Part shown: piece after piece, positions 26,390-35,027 of the stretch
Layout of the letters: the number at the start of each line of letters is the position of its first letter
Numbering within the stretch: position 1 is the first letter of the stretch
DNA from: a bacterium
GTDB taxonomy: Bacteria > SZUA-79 > Acidulodesulfobacterales > Acidulodesulfobacteraceae
Direction: 5' to 3'
Length of the DNA stretch: 42,210 nt
NCBI GenBank assembly: GCA_021798875.1
Contig: JAJZBN010000015.1
Location: 1 to 42,210, forward strand
Program-made: the position numbers and the translations under genes
Notes under the pieces: generated by a model
The model's input: the letters and a program-made list of their open reading frames with translations, nothing else
What the model was told of the DNA's origin: nothing
Database searches by the model: none

Positions 26390-27184
26390 TTACAGTTTGC
26401 GTTCCGGCACTCCGTCGTATTCGTGAAGGTTGGCGGCTAATCTGCGGAACGGTTTTTCCCTCATCCATTCCTCGAAAACCTGACCGACGAGACCGGCGGA
26501 ACGGGCGATAATAAAGAAACCCTTGCCGAGCCTGTAATCGAAGCCCATATCGGAAATTATAGCGGCGATACAGCCGTCCACGTTAAGGGGAAGTTTCTGC
26601 TCGGGTTTTTTAATTTTAAATTCGTCGGCGATATAAACGGCTAATTTAATAAAATCTCCGCCGAAATTTAAATCTTTTGCTACTTCTAAAAGCCTTTGCG
26701 TTCTCGGATCTACGGTATGAAGTTTATGTCCGTACCCCCCAAGACGTTTTTTGTTTTTGAGCGCGTCGTCAACTATATTTGCCGCCATCTCTTTTATTTC
26801 GGAATCTTTAAGCCCGCTCTTGCCTTTTAAATAGTCCTGAAACATTTTAGCGGCTTTTTCTATGGCTCCCCCGTGCGCATCGCCTAAAGTTAAAACTCCT
26901 GCGGCTACGGCGGCATTAAGCGAATTCCCGCCCGAAAATACCGTCCTTGCGGCAACGGACGAAGGTGCGGCTATGCCGGCATCTATGCAGGAAACGAAAA
27001 TTGCGTCGAGCATTTTAGCTTCGTTTTGGTTTGGAAGTTCGCCTTTTAAAAGCAGAAAACAGACTTCCGCATAAGATTTATTCCCTATCAGGCTATCGAG
27101 ATTGTAGCCCCTTATAAGAATTTTACCGTCCTGATTGGACGTAATAGCGGTTCTCCATTCTTTTTGAGAAACGGTTTCGGACAT
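26390..27184 (-). CDS. ccl: citryl-CoA lyase
   Basis: A 264-residue member of the citrate synthase superfamily. It keeps the three catalytic positions: His104 (GDAHGGAIEKA), His153 (GYGHKLHTVDPRT) and Asp203 (PLNVDGCIAAI). At 264 residues it is far shorter than citrate synthase (about 370-430), but matches the stand-alone citryl-CoA lyase of the rTCA cycle, which splits citryl-CoA into acetyl-CoA and oxaloacetate. It follows the ccsAB genes, which make citryl-CoA. AAGGAG is ten bases before the ATG. An alternative is another short citrate-synthase-like lyase, but the gene company makes Ccl the best reading. Confidence 0.85.
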   Translation of the reverse strand: MSETVSQKEWRTAITSNQDGKILIRGYNLDSLIGNKSYAEVCFLLLKGELPNQNEAKMLDAIFVSCIDAGIAAPSSVAARTVFSGGNSLNAAVAAGVLTLGDAHGGAIEKAAKMFQDYLKGKSGLKDSEIKEMAANIVDDALKNKKRLGGYGHKLHTVDPRTQRLLEVAKDLNFGGDFIKLAVYIADEFKIKKPEQKLPLNVDGCIAAIISDMGFDYRLGKGFFIIARSAGLVGQVFEEWMREKPFRRLAANLHEYDGVPERKL

Positions 27185-27272
27185 AAAATCATCGCTCCTT
27201 ATTTTAAAAATTATTTTTAATATTTAAATTTAAATTATGTTATGTTAAGCCGGCTTGATTCCAAAATTAAAT

Positions 27273-27313
27273 TTCCCTTAGCTTCGACAAATACATTGAA
27301 GAAACTAAGGGAA
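27273..27313 (-). terminator. stem-loop between ccsB and ccl
   Basis: TTCCCTTAGCTTC (27273-27285) and GAAACTAAGGGAA (27301-27313) pair over 13 bases with one mismatch and a 15-base loop. In transcript direction it is followed by ATTTAATTTT, a poor U-tract. It could be a partial terminator, an RNA-stabilising processing site or an attenuator lowering ccl relative to ccsAB. Confidence 0.4.
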
Positions 27314-27337
27314 CGAAATTATAAATTCGATAAAAAT

Positions 27338-28336
27338 TTATTTTAAAGTACTGTAAAGGGGCTTGACGTCGTCGGAAGAACTATCTTCAAAATCTCTTTT
27401 GACTCCAAGCGAAATAATTGAGTTTACTAATTCGTGATAAAATTTGGCAACCTTTATTGTTCCCGTTTTTTTGCCGACTTCTTCAAGCAGTTTTATCTTG
27501 TTGGTAGCTTTTCCCATTCCTCTTTCTACTATCGCTCCCGCATGGCCGAAAGAAACGCCTTCCGGCATCATCTCCTGGAAAACGCCTGCTACGAATACCG
27601 CCAACGGCTTAGTATATCCGCCTTTATCCACGAGCTCGGCGACCTGCTCTTCATAAACGCCGCCTGGTTCTCCCATTATAACGCATGCCTGAACGTTTTT
27701 GTCTTTTTCCAGTTCCGGCAGGACATCCGCAAACGTTGTACAGGCAATAACGTCGCCGCCTACGGCAAGAGCCATATAAATTCCGAAGCCTCTTCTTTTA
27801 AACATCTCTGAAGTCGTAACGGTTAGTCCGCCGCTTTTTGAAAGTACTACGATAGAACCGTCTTTAAATGCGATGCTCGGGTCTTTTCCGCCTATCGCTC
27901 CTATTCTGCCTACCGAAGGAACGTAACAGCCAAGAGAAGTTCCCCCTACTATAGTAACGCCTTTTTCCTTTGCAAATTCGTATATTATTATAGAATCCCT
28001 GATAGGCACGTGTTCTGTAATTATATATATAAGTTTAATGCCGTTGTCGATAAGTTCATAAACGGCATCCAAAACGGACGTCGGCGGAACGTAAACAAGT
28101 CCCGTATTAACGGACTGCTTTAAGTCTTTAACTTTAAGAGCTTCTTTTACGGTATCGAAAACTGGTACGGGGCAGTCGTCCGTGAGGACAGTACCTCCTT
28201 TACCAGGCGTTACTCCGCATTTTACTATGCCTGGGAATAATTTTTCCGATTCTATAACGACCTGTGAAGCTTCTCTTCCGGTAATACCTATTACTATAAC
28301 TCCCGTTCCGTCGTTTAAAAATTTAGTGCCCTTCAT
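27338..28336 (-). CDS. ccsB: citryl-CoA synthetase small subunit (succinyl-CoA synthetase alpha-like)
   Basis: A 332-residue protein of the acyl-CoA synthetase (NDP-forming) alpha type. The CoA-binding Rossmann start is VIVIGITGREASQVV, the MGEPGG loop is near 221-226, and the phosphorylated active-site histidine is His265 in SFGHAGAIV. Succinyl-CoA synthetase alpha is usually about 290-300 residues; this longer form matches CcsB of the two-step citrate cleavage system. The frame reaches 28351 with TTG, but that TTG lies in TTGGAG, the ribosome site for the ATG at 28336, so I use the latter. It is co-directional with the beta-like gene 96 bases upstream. Confidence 0.83.
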   Translation of the reverse strand: MKGTKFLNDGTGVIVIGITGREASQVVIESEKLFPGIVKCGVTPGKGGTVLTDDCPVPVFDTVKEALKVKDLKQSVNTGLVYVPPTSVLDAVYELIDNGIKLIYIITEHVPIRDSIIIYEFAKEKGVTIVGGTSLGCYVPSVGRIGAIGGKDPSIAFKDGSIVVLSKSGGLTVTTSEMFKRRGFGIYMALAVGGDVIACTTFADVLPELEKDKNVQACVIMGEPGGVYEEQVAELVDKGGYTKPLAVFVAGVFQEMMPEGVSFGHAGAIVERGMGKATNKIKLLEEVGKKTGTIKVAKFYHELVNSIISLGVKRDFEDSSSDDVKPLYSTLK

Positions 28337-28432
28337 ATAAATAATCTCCAATCAATTATTTTAACGAACTAAATTATTTTTTATGCAATTTAAATAAATA
28401 ATATAAATATAAAATAAAATTATATTAAAACG

Positions 28433-29674
28433 TTATATTAAATTTTTAGATTTTAAAATTTCATATAATTTTTCAGGCGCTTCGGTCAGCGGAAGTTCCG
28501 AATCATATATTACGCCTTCGATATTGTTTCTCTGAAAACATTCGTAAAGCATTTTTAAACCTTTCTGATATTCGGGTCCGCTTCTTCTTACTACCCAAAT
28601 CAAACCTTCGGGAAACGTTCCGTCTTTTTTCATTTCCTCGATTGCCGATACTAATCCTTCGCCTATCGTTACGTCTATCCTTGTATTGCTTGCCGTGCCT
28701 CCGCATACAAGAACCGCTTTTAAACCGGGTTTAGAAAGAATTATTTTTGAAATTTTATTCATTTTTTCTGCGGGAGGATTTCCGCCTATATCCGTTAAAT
28801 TCGCAGGTTTCATTCCCAGAGCGAAAACTGTTTCCGCCGTAATAGTGGAACCGCCGCCACCGAAAGTCATCATTCCTATATTTCCGTCTAATTCGACGTA
28901 AGAGCCTGCTTTCCCTCTATGATCGTCCCTGTCTATCAAATGGGCGGCCTTTTCTCTTTCCGTAAGAGGTCTTCCCATCGCGCCTCTTGCCGTATATATT
29001 TTTGAAGGCGCAATTCTTGCATCGTCGTCTATCATAGTTACGGCATCGATGGCAAAAACTTTCTGTTTGTCCGGATTAGCCTTGTCGCCTGCTATTATTA
29101 AAGGATTAACCTCAAGAAGCCTTGCTTCGGAATTCCAGAATCCTTTATACATATTGGCTATGACTTCCGACATCTGCCTCAATACAGGCCTGTCCTCAAG
29201 TCCTATTTCGATAAGATATTCCCTGACTTTGTAAGGAAACAGACCTTCGAGCGGATTTATCTCAAAAGTAAATATTTTAGAAGGATCCTGCGCTTCGACG
29301 TCCATTCCGCCTTCAAGAGAAACTACGAATACTGGGCGTCTCGGTTTTGAAGAATATGTAAAACTTACATATAATTCCTTAATTATAGAGGCTTTTTCCT
29401 GAAGAATTACGCTTACCGGTTTTTCTCCGTAAACTTCGGCTTCCATTAAAGCCTGAACATGTTCGTTTGCTTCTTCGCCGTTTTTTGCAAATTTTACGGC
29501 ACCCGCTTTGCCTCTCTTGCCTACCAGAACCTGCGATTTTATAACTACATCGCCGTACTGCTCTACAAAATCGGCAACATTCTGCCCTGGATGCTGGACT
29601 ACTAAATATTTAGGCGTCGGTACGCCGTACTTTTTGAATATGGTATCATAAGTTTCGTATTCGTAAAGCTTCAT
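28433..29674 (-). CDS. ccsA: citryl-CoA synthetase large subunit (succinyl-CoA synthetase beta-like)
   Basis: A 413-residue protein with an N-terminal ATP-grasp domain (VVIKSQVLVGKRGKAGAVKF, VEVNPLI-like LLEVNPLIIAGD) and a C-terminal CoA-ligase domain (GGGGSTITAETVFALG, LTDIGGNPPAEKM, VLVCGGTASNTRID). Together with the alpha-like partner it would phosphorylate and load CoA onto citrate with ATP, giving citryl-CoA. Succinyl-CoA synthetase beta is about 385-390 residues; the size and the insertion before the ligase domain resemble CcsA and the N-terminal part of ATP-citrate lyase. Direct neighbours ccsB and ccl support this. Succinyl-CoA synthetase remains the alternative until tested. Confidence 0.83.
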   Translation of the reverse strand: MKLYEYETYDTIFKKYGVPTPKYLVVQHPGQNVADFVEQYGDVVIKSQVLVGKRGKAGAVKFAKNGEEANEHVQALMEAEVYGEKPVSVILQEKASIIKELYVSFTYSSKPRRPVFVVSLEGGMDVEAQDPSKIFTFEINPLEGLFPYKVREYLIEIGLEDRPVLRQMSEVIANMYKGFWNSEARLLEVNPLIIAGDKANPDKQKVFAIDAVTMIDDDARIAPSKIYTARGAMGRPLTEREKAAHLIDRDDHRGKAGSYVELDGNIGMMTFGGGGSTITAETVFALGMKPANLTDIGGNPPAEKMNKISKIILSKPGLKAVLVCGGTASNTRIDVTIGEGLVSAIEEMKKDGTFPEGLIWVVRRSGPEYQKGLKMLYECFQRNNIEGVIYDSELPLTEAPEKLYEILKSKNLI

Positions 29675-29713
29675 ATAAAACCTCAGTAAATTAATTTAGA
29701 AATTGTTTTATAA

Positions 29714-31627
29714 CTATCCAATGTTTAACAGCGGATCGTCGGGCGTGATATTATCGCCAACTTTTACGTAAACCGCTTTAACAGTACCGTCTGACGCAGC
29801 ATGGATTTCATTTTCCATTTTCATAGCTTCGACCATAGCGACCGTCTGGCCTTTCGTTACTTTATCGCCTTCTTTTACTAATATTTTGGCGACTTTTCCT
29901 GGCATAGGAGCCGAAACGTCTCCCGCTTCAATTTTTCTTTTACCGGTAGACGCGCCTCCAGCGGAGGTTTTGGAACCGCCGGCTTTTCCGCCGATTACCG
30001 CTTCTACTTTTGGAAAGAGTTGTATTTCTTCTAATTTGCCGCCTACCCTGACATAATATTTTCTTGGTTTCCCTTCTTCCTGGTTTGGAGTTACGCCTTC
30101 GATTTTTACGTTAAATTTATCGCCGTGATATGTAACGTCAAATTCTACGGGCGCAGTATTTTCTATAACTCCGGAACGCGTTTCTATAATATCTTCGGTA
30201 CCAGGCGTCACTTCGGGCGTTTCTAATTCGCCGTTTTCCCTTGCTTTCAAAAATTCCATAGCCTGAAGCGGGAACAAAACATAAAGAAGAATGTCTTCGT
30301 CCGATTTAGCAAGCGAGCCGAGTTCTTTAACCGCCTTATCCCATTCGTTTACGTCTGCGCTGTCGCTTGGACGCTTGGTGTAATCGGGTTTGCCGCCTTT
30401 GCCCATAATTTTTTCGACAAGCTCTTTCGATACCGGTCCAGGAGGAGTTCCGTATTTGCCTTCTATATAATCCCTTACTTCTTTCGTTATCATTTTATAT
30501 CTTTCGCCGGATATAACGTTTAAGACTGCCTGAACGCCGACTATTTGAGAGGACGGCGTCAAAAGCGGCGGATAACCGAGGTCTCTTTCGACGTTGGGAG
30601 TTTCTTTAAGAACGTCTTCCATTTTATCGATAGCGTTAGCTTCTTTTAACTGAGCGGTCATATTTGAAATCATTCCGCCCGGTATTTTATGTATAAGAAC
30701 TTTTGCGTTAACTCCGCCGTATTCGGTTTCGTATTTTTTATAATTTTTTCTTATAATTCCGGTTAAAGCGGCTGCTTCCTCCAATATTTTTAAGTCTATG
30801 CCCGTATCGTAAGGCGTACCTTGAAGCGCTGCAACTACGCTTTCCGTAGCGGGATGCGACGAACCGAAAGCAAGAGGGGAAAGAACCGTATCGAGCATAT
30901 CCACGCCTGCATATATCGCCATCATATGATTCATTATGGCGGTTCCGCTCATATCGTGATTGTGAAACAAAATTTTTATTTTATCTCCGACTTTTTCTTT
31001 CATTCCTTTTATTATGTTGTAAGTATCTAAAGGCATTATAATACCGGTAGCGTCTTTAAAGGAAATCCAATCGGGTCCTATTTCTAAAAGTTCGTCGGCG
31101 TATTGCATCCATTTTTCGTATGTATGAACGGGGCTTTTGGTGTAGCTTATTTCAGCATGACATTCTCCGCCGAGTTCCTTAATTACCTTGCATGCAACTT
31201 CGATATTGCGGTTATCGTTTAAAGAATCGAACACCCTGAAAACGGTAATACCGTTTTTAAGGGCTTTCTCGACAAACTTATAAACTACCTTGTCGGCTCT
31301 CGGTCTATAACCTACAATGCTCTGTCCCCTAAAAAGCATCTGTATTTTCGTATTCGGCATTACGGCTTTAATTCTTCTGAGCCTTTCCCACGGGTCTTCC
31401 TTTAAATATCTCAAGCAGACGTCGTAAGTTGCGCCGCCCCATGCCTCGAACGCATAAAGACCTGCTTTATCCATTTTTTCGCATAAAGGAAGCAGATCGT
31501 CCGTCGTAACCCTCGTAGCTAATTTACACTGCTGTCCGTCCCTTGCGGTTAAATCGGTAATTAAAATCTTTTTAGGCTTCGCAATTTCTATCGAGCCTTC
31601 CTGCAACATAGTTTCGATATTTTTCAT
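29714..31627 (-). CDS. cfiA: 2-oxoglutarate carboxylase large subunit (carboxyltransferase plus biotin carrier); pyruvate carboxylase B possible
   Basis: A 637-residue protein with an HMGL-type carboxyltransferase TIM barrel (about 20-290), a conserved carboxylase domain and a C-terminal biotinyl domain (about 568-637) with biotin site Lys603 in VEAMKMENE. The metal site HNHDMSG is present. The opening motif TDLTARDGQQC differs from the DTTLRDAHQS of ordinary pyruvate carboxylase or oxaloacetate decarboxylase and resembles CfiA of Hydrogenobacter as I remember it. CfiAB carboxylates 2-oxoglutarate to oxalosuccinate using ATP and bicarbonate. A GGAGG ribosome site is six bases upstream; 18 bases separate it from cfiB. 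Pyruvate specificity cannot be excluded by eye. Confidence 0.78.
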   Translation of the reverse strand: MKNIETMLQEGSIEIAKPKKILITDLTARDGQQCKLATRVTTDDLLPLCEKMDKAGLYAFEAWGGATYDVCLRYLKEDPWERLRRIKAVMPNTKIQMLFRGQSIVGYRPRADKVVYKFVEKALKNGITVFRVFDSLNDNRNIEVACKVIKELGGECHAEISYTKSPVHTYEKWMQYADELLEIGPDWISFKDATGIIMPLDTYNIIKGMKEKVGDKIKILFHNHDMSGTAIMNHMMAIYAGVDMLDTVLSPLAFGSSHPATESVVAALQGTPYDTGIDLKILEEAAALTGIIRKNYKKYETEYGGVNAKVLIHKIPGGMISNMTAQLKEANAIDKMEDVLKETPNVERDLGYPPLLTPSSQIVGVQAVLNVISGERYKMITKEVRDYIEGKYGTPPGPVSKELVEKIMGKGGKPDYTKRPSDSADVNEWDKAVKELGSLAKSDEDILLYVLFPLQAMEFLKARENGELETPEVTPGTEDIIETRSGVIENTAPVEFDVTYHGDKFNVKIEGVTPNQEEGKPRKYYVRVGGKLEEIQLFPKVEAVIGGKAGGSKTSAGGASTGKRKIEAGDVSAPMPGKVAKILVKEGDKVTKGQTVAMVEAMKMENEIHAASDGTVKAVYVKVGDNITPDDPLLNIG

Positions 31628-31645
31628 TTATTCCTCCGTTATAGA

Positions 31646-33064
31646 CTATAAACCGTGATATGCCGACAAGGCGGCGCTGATGAAAGCTACAAAATCTTCT
31701 TTGTCTCTCTGTACTTCGTATTCAAAGACATCCGGATTTTCTTTTAAATAATTAGTAGAAAAAAGTCCCGTTTTAAAATTATCTTTTTTTATTATCTTTT
31801 TTATAATAGGTATAGTGGTTTTAATACCTTTAATCTCATAAGTTTCGAGAGCTTCATAAGTTCTGCCGATAGCTTCTTCAAAAGTATTGCCCCAGCAGAT
31901 TAATTTACCTATCATAGAATCGTAGTAAGGAGTTACTTCAAAACCTACCGAGGCCGCGCTTTCTATCCTTATGCCGTTGCCTCCGGGAACGTAATAGCGT
32001 TCTATAGTGCCGATGCTCGGACGGAAATCGTGTTTAGGGTCTTCCGCGTTTATTCTGCATTCTATGGCAAATCCCTTTAACTTGACGTCTTCCTGTTTTA
32101 TAGATAATTTATTGCCCGCGGCTATTTTAATCTGTTCCTTAACTATATCGAATCCGGTAATACTTTCTGTAACCGGATGTTCCACCTGAACCCTCGTGTT
32201 CATTTCTATAAAATATATATTGCCGGACAAATCGGAAACGAATTCCATAGTACCTGCGCTGTAATAGCCTATATCCCTGCATGCCTTAACAGCGGCATCG
32301 CCGTAAAATTTGCGTTTTTCTTCGGTTAAAACCATAGACGGCGCTATTTCTATCATTTTTTGATTTTTCCTCTGAATGGAACAGTCTCTTTCGCCAAGAT
32401 GAACTACGTTGCCGAATTTATCTCCGAGAATTTGAAACTCGATATGTTTGGGATTTTCGATAAATTTTTCTAAAAGCAGTTCTCCGTTGCCGAATGCTTT
32501 AAGGGCTTCCGCATAAGCATTTTCATAATTGGTCTTTACTTCTGCAGCATTGCGGCACAGCCTTATTCCTCTTCCTCCGCCGCCTGCGGTAGCCTTAAGA
32601 AGAACCGGATAGCCTATTTTTTCCGCTATTTCAAGGGCTTCTTCGGCGGATTTTAATATACCGTCGCTGCCTGGAACGGTGATAACTCCTGCTTTTTTCA
32701 TAATTTCTTTAGACCTTGCTTTGTCGCCCATAAGCATTATAACTTCGGAAGAAGGTCCGATAAAATTAATATTATTGTCTTCGGCAGCTTTTGCGAAATC
32801 TTCGTTTTCGGCAAGGAATCCGTAACCTGGATGAATTGCATCCGCTCCTATAGATTTTGCAAGGTCTATTATGAGTTGATAGTTTAGATAAGTATCGAGA
32901 GGATTTGCGCCTATCATATAAGCTTCATCTGCCATTTTTACGTGACGCGCAGTCGGTTCTACATCGGAAAAAATAGCCGCGGTGGGTATGCCGAGCTCTT
33001 TCGACGCCCTTATTATTCTGCAGGCTATTTCACCCCTGTTCGCTATTAAAATTTTATTAAACAT
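31646..33064 (-). CDS. cfiB: 2-oxoglutarate carboxylase small subunit (biotin carboxylase)
   Basis: A 472-residue biotin carboxylase of the ATP-grasp family. It has MFNKILIANRGEIACRIIRA, HPGYGFLAEN, the glycine loop AGGGGRGIRLC, GERDCSIQRKNQK and EMNTRVQVEHPVTE, all family hallmarks. It carboxylates the biotin of the partner subunit. The C-terminus ends RDKEDFVAFISAALSAYHGL, which closely resembles the end of Hydrogenobacter CfiB as I recall it and is unlike acetyl-CoA carboxylase AccC. It is co-directional with cfiA, and no accB or accD is nearby. Confidence 0.82.
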   Translation of the reverse strand: MFNKILIANRGEIACRIIRASKELGIPTAAIFSDVEPTARHVKMADEAYMIGANPLDTYLNYQLIIDLAKSIGADAIHPGYGFLAENEDFAKAAEDNNINFIGPSSEVIMLMGDKARSKEIMKKAGVITVPGSDGILKSAEEALEIAEKIGYPVLLKATAGGGGRGIRLCRNAAEVKTNYENAYAEALKAFGNGELLLEKFIENPKHIEFQILGDKFGNVVHLGERDCSIQRKNQKMIEIAPSMVLTEEKRKFYGDAAVKACRDIGYYSAGTMEFVSDLSGNIYFIEMNTRVQVEHPVTESITGFDIVKEQIKIAAGNKLSIKQEDVKLKGFAIECRINAEDPKHDFRPSIGTIERYYVPGGNGIRIESAASVGFEVTPYYDSMIGKLICWGNTFEEAIGRTYEALETYEIKGIKTTIPIIKKIIKKDNFKTGLFSTNYLKENPDVFEYEVQRDKEDFVAFISAALSAYHGL

Positions 33065-33108
33065 TATTTTAAAAATCCTCCGTCAGATTAATTCGGTTCA
33101 CTTTGACA

Positions 33109-33516
33109 CTAACCAAGTTTAATGCTGTATGTTATAGGGCAAGCTTTGTTTACTAAATAGGCTATGCTGCAGGAACTCGTGAGAGCTTCTTCGACGGCTT
33201 TTTTGACGTCTTCTTCGGTTATTCCTTTGCCTTTTACGGTAAAGCTTAACATTATTTTAGTAAATACCTTCGGTTTTTCTTCTCTTCTTTCGCTGTCGGT
33301 ATCTACTATTACGTCCTCCACGTGCTTGCCTGCTTTATGAAGTGCTTCGTATGCATGTATTCCCATGCATCCTGCTATAGAATACAAGAATAGTTCTGGC
33401 GGTCTTATTCCCCTTCCTTTGCCGCCGACGTAACCGGCCGCATCTATGTTTATTTCGCCGGATTCGCTCTTTCCGACGAAATGAAAATCTTCTTTTTGCT
33501 TAACGGTTAATTTCAT
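33109..33516 (-). CDS. OsmC/Ohr-family protein
   Basis: A 135-residue OsmC-like protein. Two redox cysteines sit in SIAGCMGIHAYEAL and SSCSIAYLVNKACPI, the typical arrangement of thiol-dependent peroxide reductases, plus one extra Cys in ACPI. GGAGG precedes the ATG. It lies between icd and cfiB in the rTCA operon, 55 and 44 bases from its neighbours. An antioxidant role for an oxygen-exposed carbon-fixation pathway is plausible inference; many OsmC proteins have unknown substrates. Confidence 0.85.
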   Translation of the reverse strand: MKLTVKQKEDFHFVGKSESGEINIDAAGYVGGKGRGIRPPELFLYSIAGCMGIHAYEALHKAGKHVEDVIVDTDSERREEKPKVFTKIMLSFTVKGKGITEEDVKKAVEEALTSSCSIAYLVNKACPITYSIKLG

Positions 33517-33571
33517 ATAACCTCCGGAATTAATTTTAAATCTTATTTTAATTATATTTATTTTTTTATTT

Positions 33572-34834
33572 TTAAATTTCTTTTATTATATGTTTGCCGA
33601 AATCTACCGTACTAAGCTCTACGGCTTTTTTGTCCAATTTTTCAAAACCGGTATAAATATCTCTTGTGCCGTTGCCTTGATAAATGGTTCTTTTGACTGC
33701 ATCGTAAACGAGTTTTGCCGCTTCGTTGAAACCGATGTATTCAAGCATCATAGCTCCCGAAAGAGTAATCGAAAGAGGATTGGCTATTCCTTTGCCGGCA
33801 ATGTCCAAACCTACGCCGTGCGTGCTTTCGAATAGAGCGTAGCCGTCGCCTATATTGCCGCTCGGCACGAAACCTGGTCCGCCGACTAACGCCGAAGCAA
33901 GATCGGAAATATAATCGCCGTTTAAATTCTGCGTAATAATAACGTCGTATGCATTAGGATTTAAAACCAACTGCATAAGCATCTGGTCGGTAATAACTTT
34001 GGATAATTTTATTTTTCCTGAAGAAACGCCTGCTTCCGTTGAAATTTTATCTTTAAATTCGTCCTCTTTTGCCACTTCGAATGCCCAATTTAGAAACGCT
34101 CCTTCCGTAGCTTTCATTATGTTGCCTTTACCGGCAACGGCGATAGATTTTTTGCCGTTATTTATAGCGTATCTGAAAGCTTTTCTTACGTGCCTTTTTG
34201 TTTTGAATTCGCTCATAGGCTTTATGGTAATTCCGGCATCCTCGGGTATAGCGTCTTCTTTAACGCCCATTTCTTTTATAAAAAAATTGCGCACCTTTTT
34301 TGCGCCTTCACAGCCTGCCATGTATTCTATTGCCATATAAACGTCGTCGGAATTTTCCCTAAAAATTGTAACATCTACTCTTTCAGGATCAGGAATAGGC
34401 GTCGGTTGACCAAGATAATAAACGGGTCTAATGGCAGAATAAAAATCCATAGACTGTCTTAATATAGAATTTAAAGATTTCCCTGGTTTGCCGACAGGAG
34501 TCCCAAGCGGTCCTTTAATGGAAACTACGCTGCGTTTAAGCAGTTCGAGAGTTTCCGCAGGCATTCTTTCCAAACCGTTAGACTCGGCTTTGTCTCCCGC
34601 AACGGCTTCTACCCAGTATATTTTCTTTGCATCTCCGTAAGCTTTTTCCATTGCAGCGTTTACTACGTTAAGCATTACGGGCGTAATCTCCGGACCTATA
34701 CCGTCACCGCTTATAAAAGGTATTATGGGATTTCCGGGCACTTCTATGCTATGATCTTTTTTTAATTTTATAAATTCGCCGTCCTTAGGTATGTTTATTT
34801 TACCGTCCCATAAAAAAACGTTTTCGTTTTTCAT
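33572..34834 (-). CDS. icd: isocitrate dehydrogenase / oxalosuccinate reductase, NAD-type residues
   Basis: A 420-residue beta-decarboxylating dehydrogenase of the E. coli Icd type. The substrate site is S120-L-N122-S-I-L-R126 and the metal aspartates are in the NGDYISDLASA region. Where E. coli NADP-Icd has Lys344, Tyr345 and Val351, this protein has Asp344, Ile345 and Ala351 (HGVGLDIAGKGIANP), the combination known to give NAD preference. In the Hydrogenobacter pathway the homologue reduces oxalosuccinate made by CfiAB. It is the first gene of the operon, with a promoter upstream and AAGGAA nine bases before ATG. It could also act oxidatively. Confidence 0.93.
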   Translation of the reverse strand: MKNENVFLWDGKINIPKDGEFIKLKKDHSIEVPGNPIIPFISGDGIGPEITPVMLNVVNAAMEKAYGDAKKIYWVEAVAGDKAESNGLERMPAETLELLKRSVVSIKGPLGTPVGKPGKSLNSILRQSMDFYSAIRPVYYLGQPTPIPDPERVDVTIFRENSDDVYMAIEYMAGCEGAKKVRNFFIKEMGVKEDAIPEDAGITIKPMSEFKTKRHVRKAFRYAINNGKKSIAVAGKGNIMKATEGAFLNWAFEVAKEDEFKDKISTEAGVSSGKIKLSKVITDQMLMQLVLNPNAYDVIITQNLNGDYISDLASALVGGPGFVPSGNIGDGYALFESTHGVGLDIAGKGIANPLSITLSGAMMLEYIGFNEAAKLVYDAVKRTIYQGNGTRDIYTGFEKLDKKAVELSTVDFGKHIIKEI

Positions 34835-34914
34835 TATTTATGTTCCTTTTTAAAATTATCGCTATTTTAACTTAATTATAAAAATTAAACGGATTAAAAA
34901 ATATGATGACAATG

Positions 34915-34943
34915 ATTATAATAAAACATTTTTTTAAAATCAA
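34915..34943 (-). promoter_or_regulatory. promoter of the icd-to-ccl operon
   Basis: On the minus strand the -35 is TTGATT (34943-34938), the spacer is 17 bases and the -10 is a perfect TATAAT (34920-34915), about 80 bases before the icd ATG. No other convincing promoter is seen in the gap back to 35028. Confidence 0.65.
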
Positions 34944-35027
34944 GCAAAAAAAACAATTTCTATTTTTAGGCATCGACTTTTTTACACATATAAAAACGTC
35001 GAAAAATTAAAAGAAATTAATATATTA

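Noticed and set aside
26390-27184. Citrate synthase
   Set aside because: The catalytic residues are shared, but 264 residues is far too short, and it follows a citryl-CoA synthetase pair.
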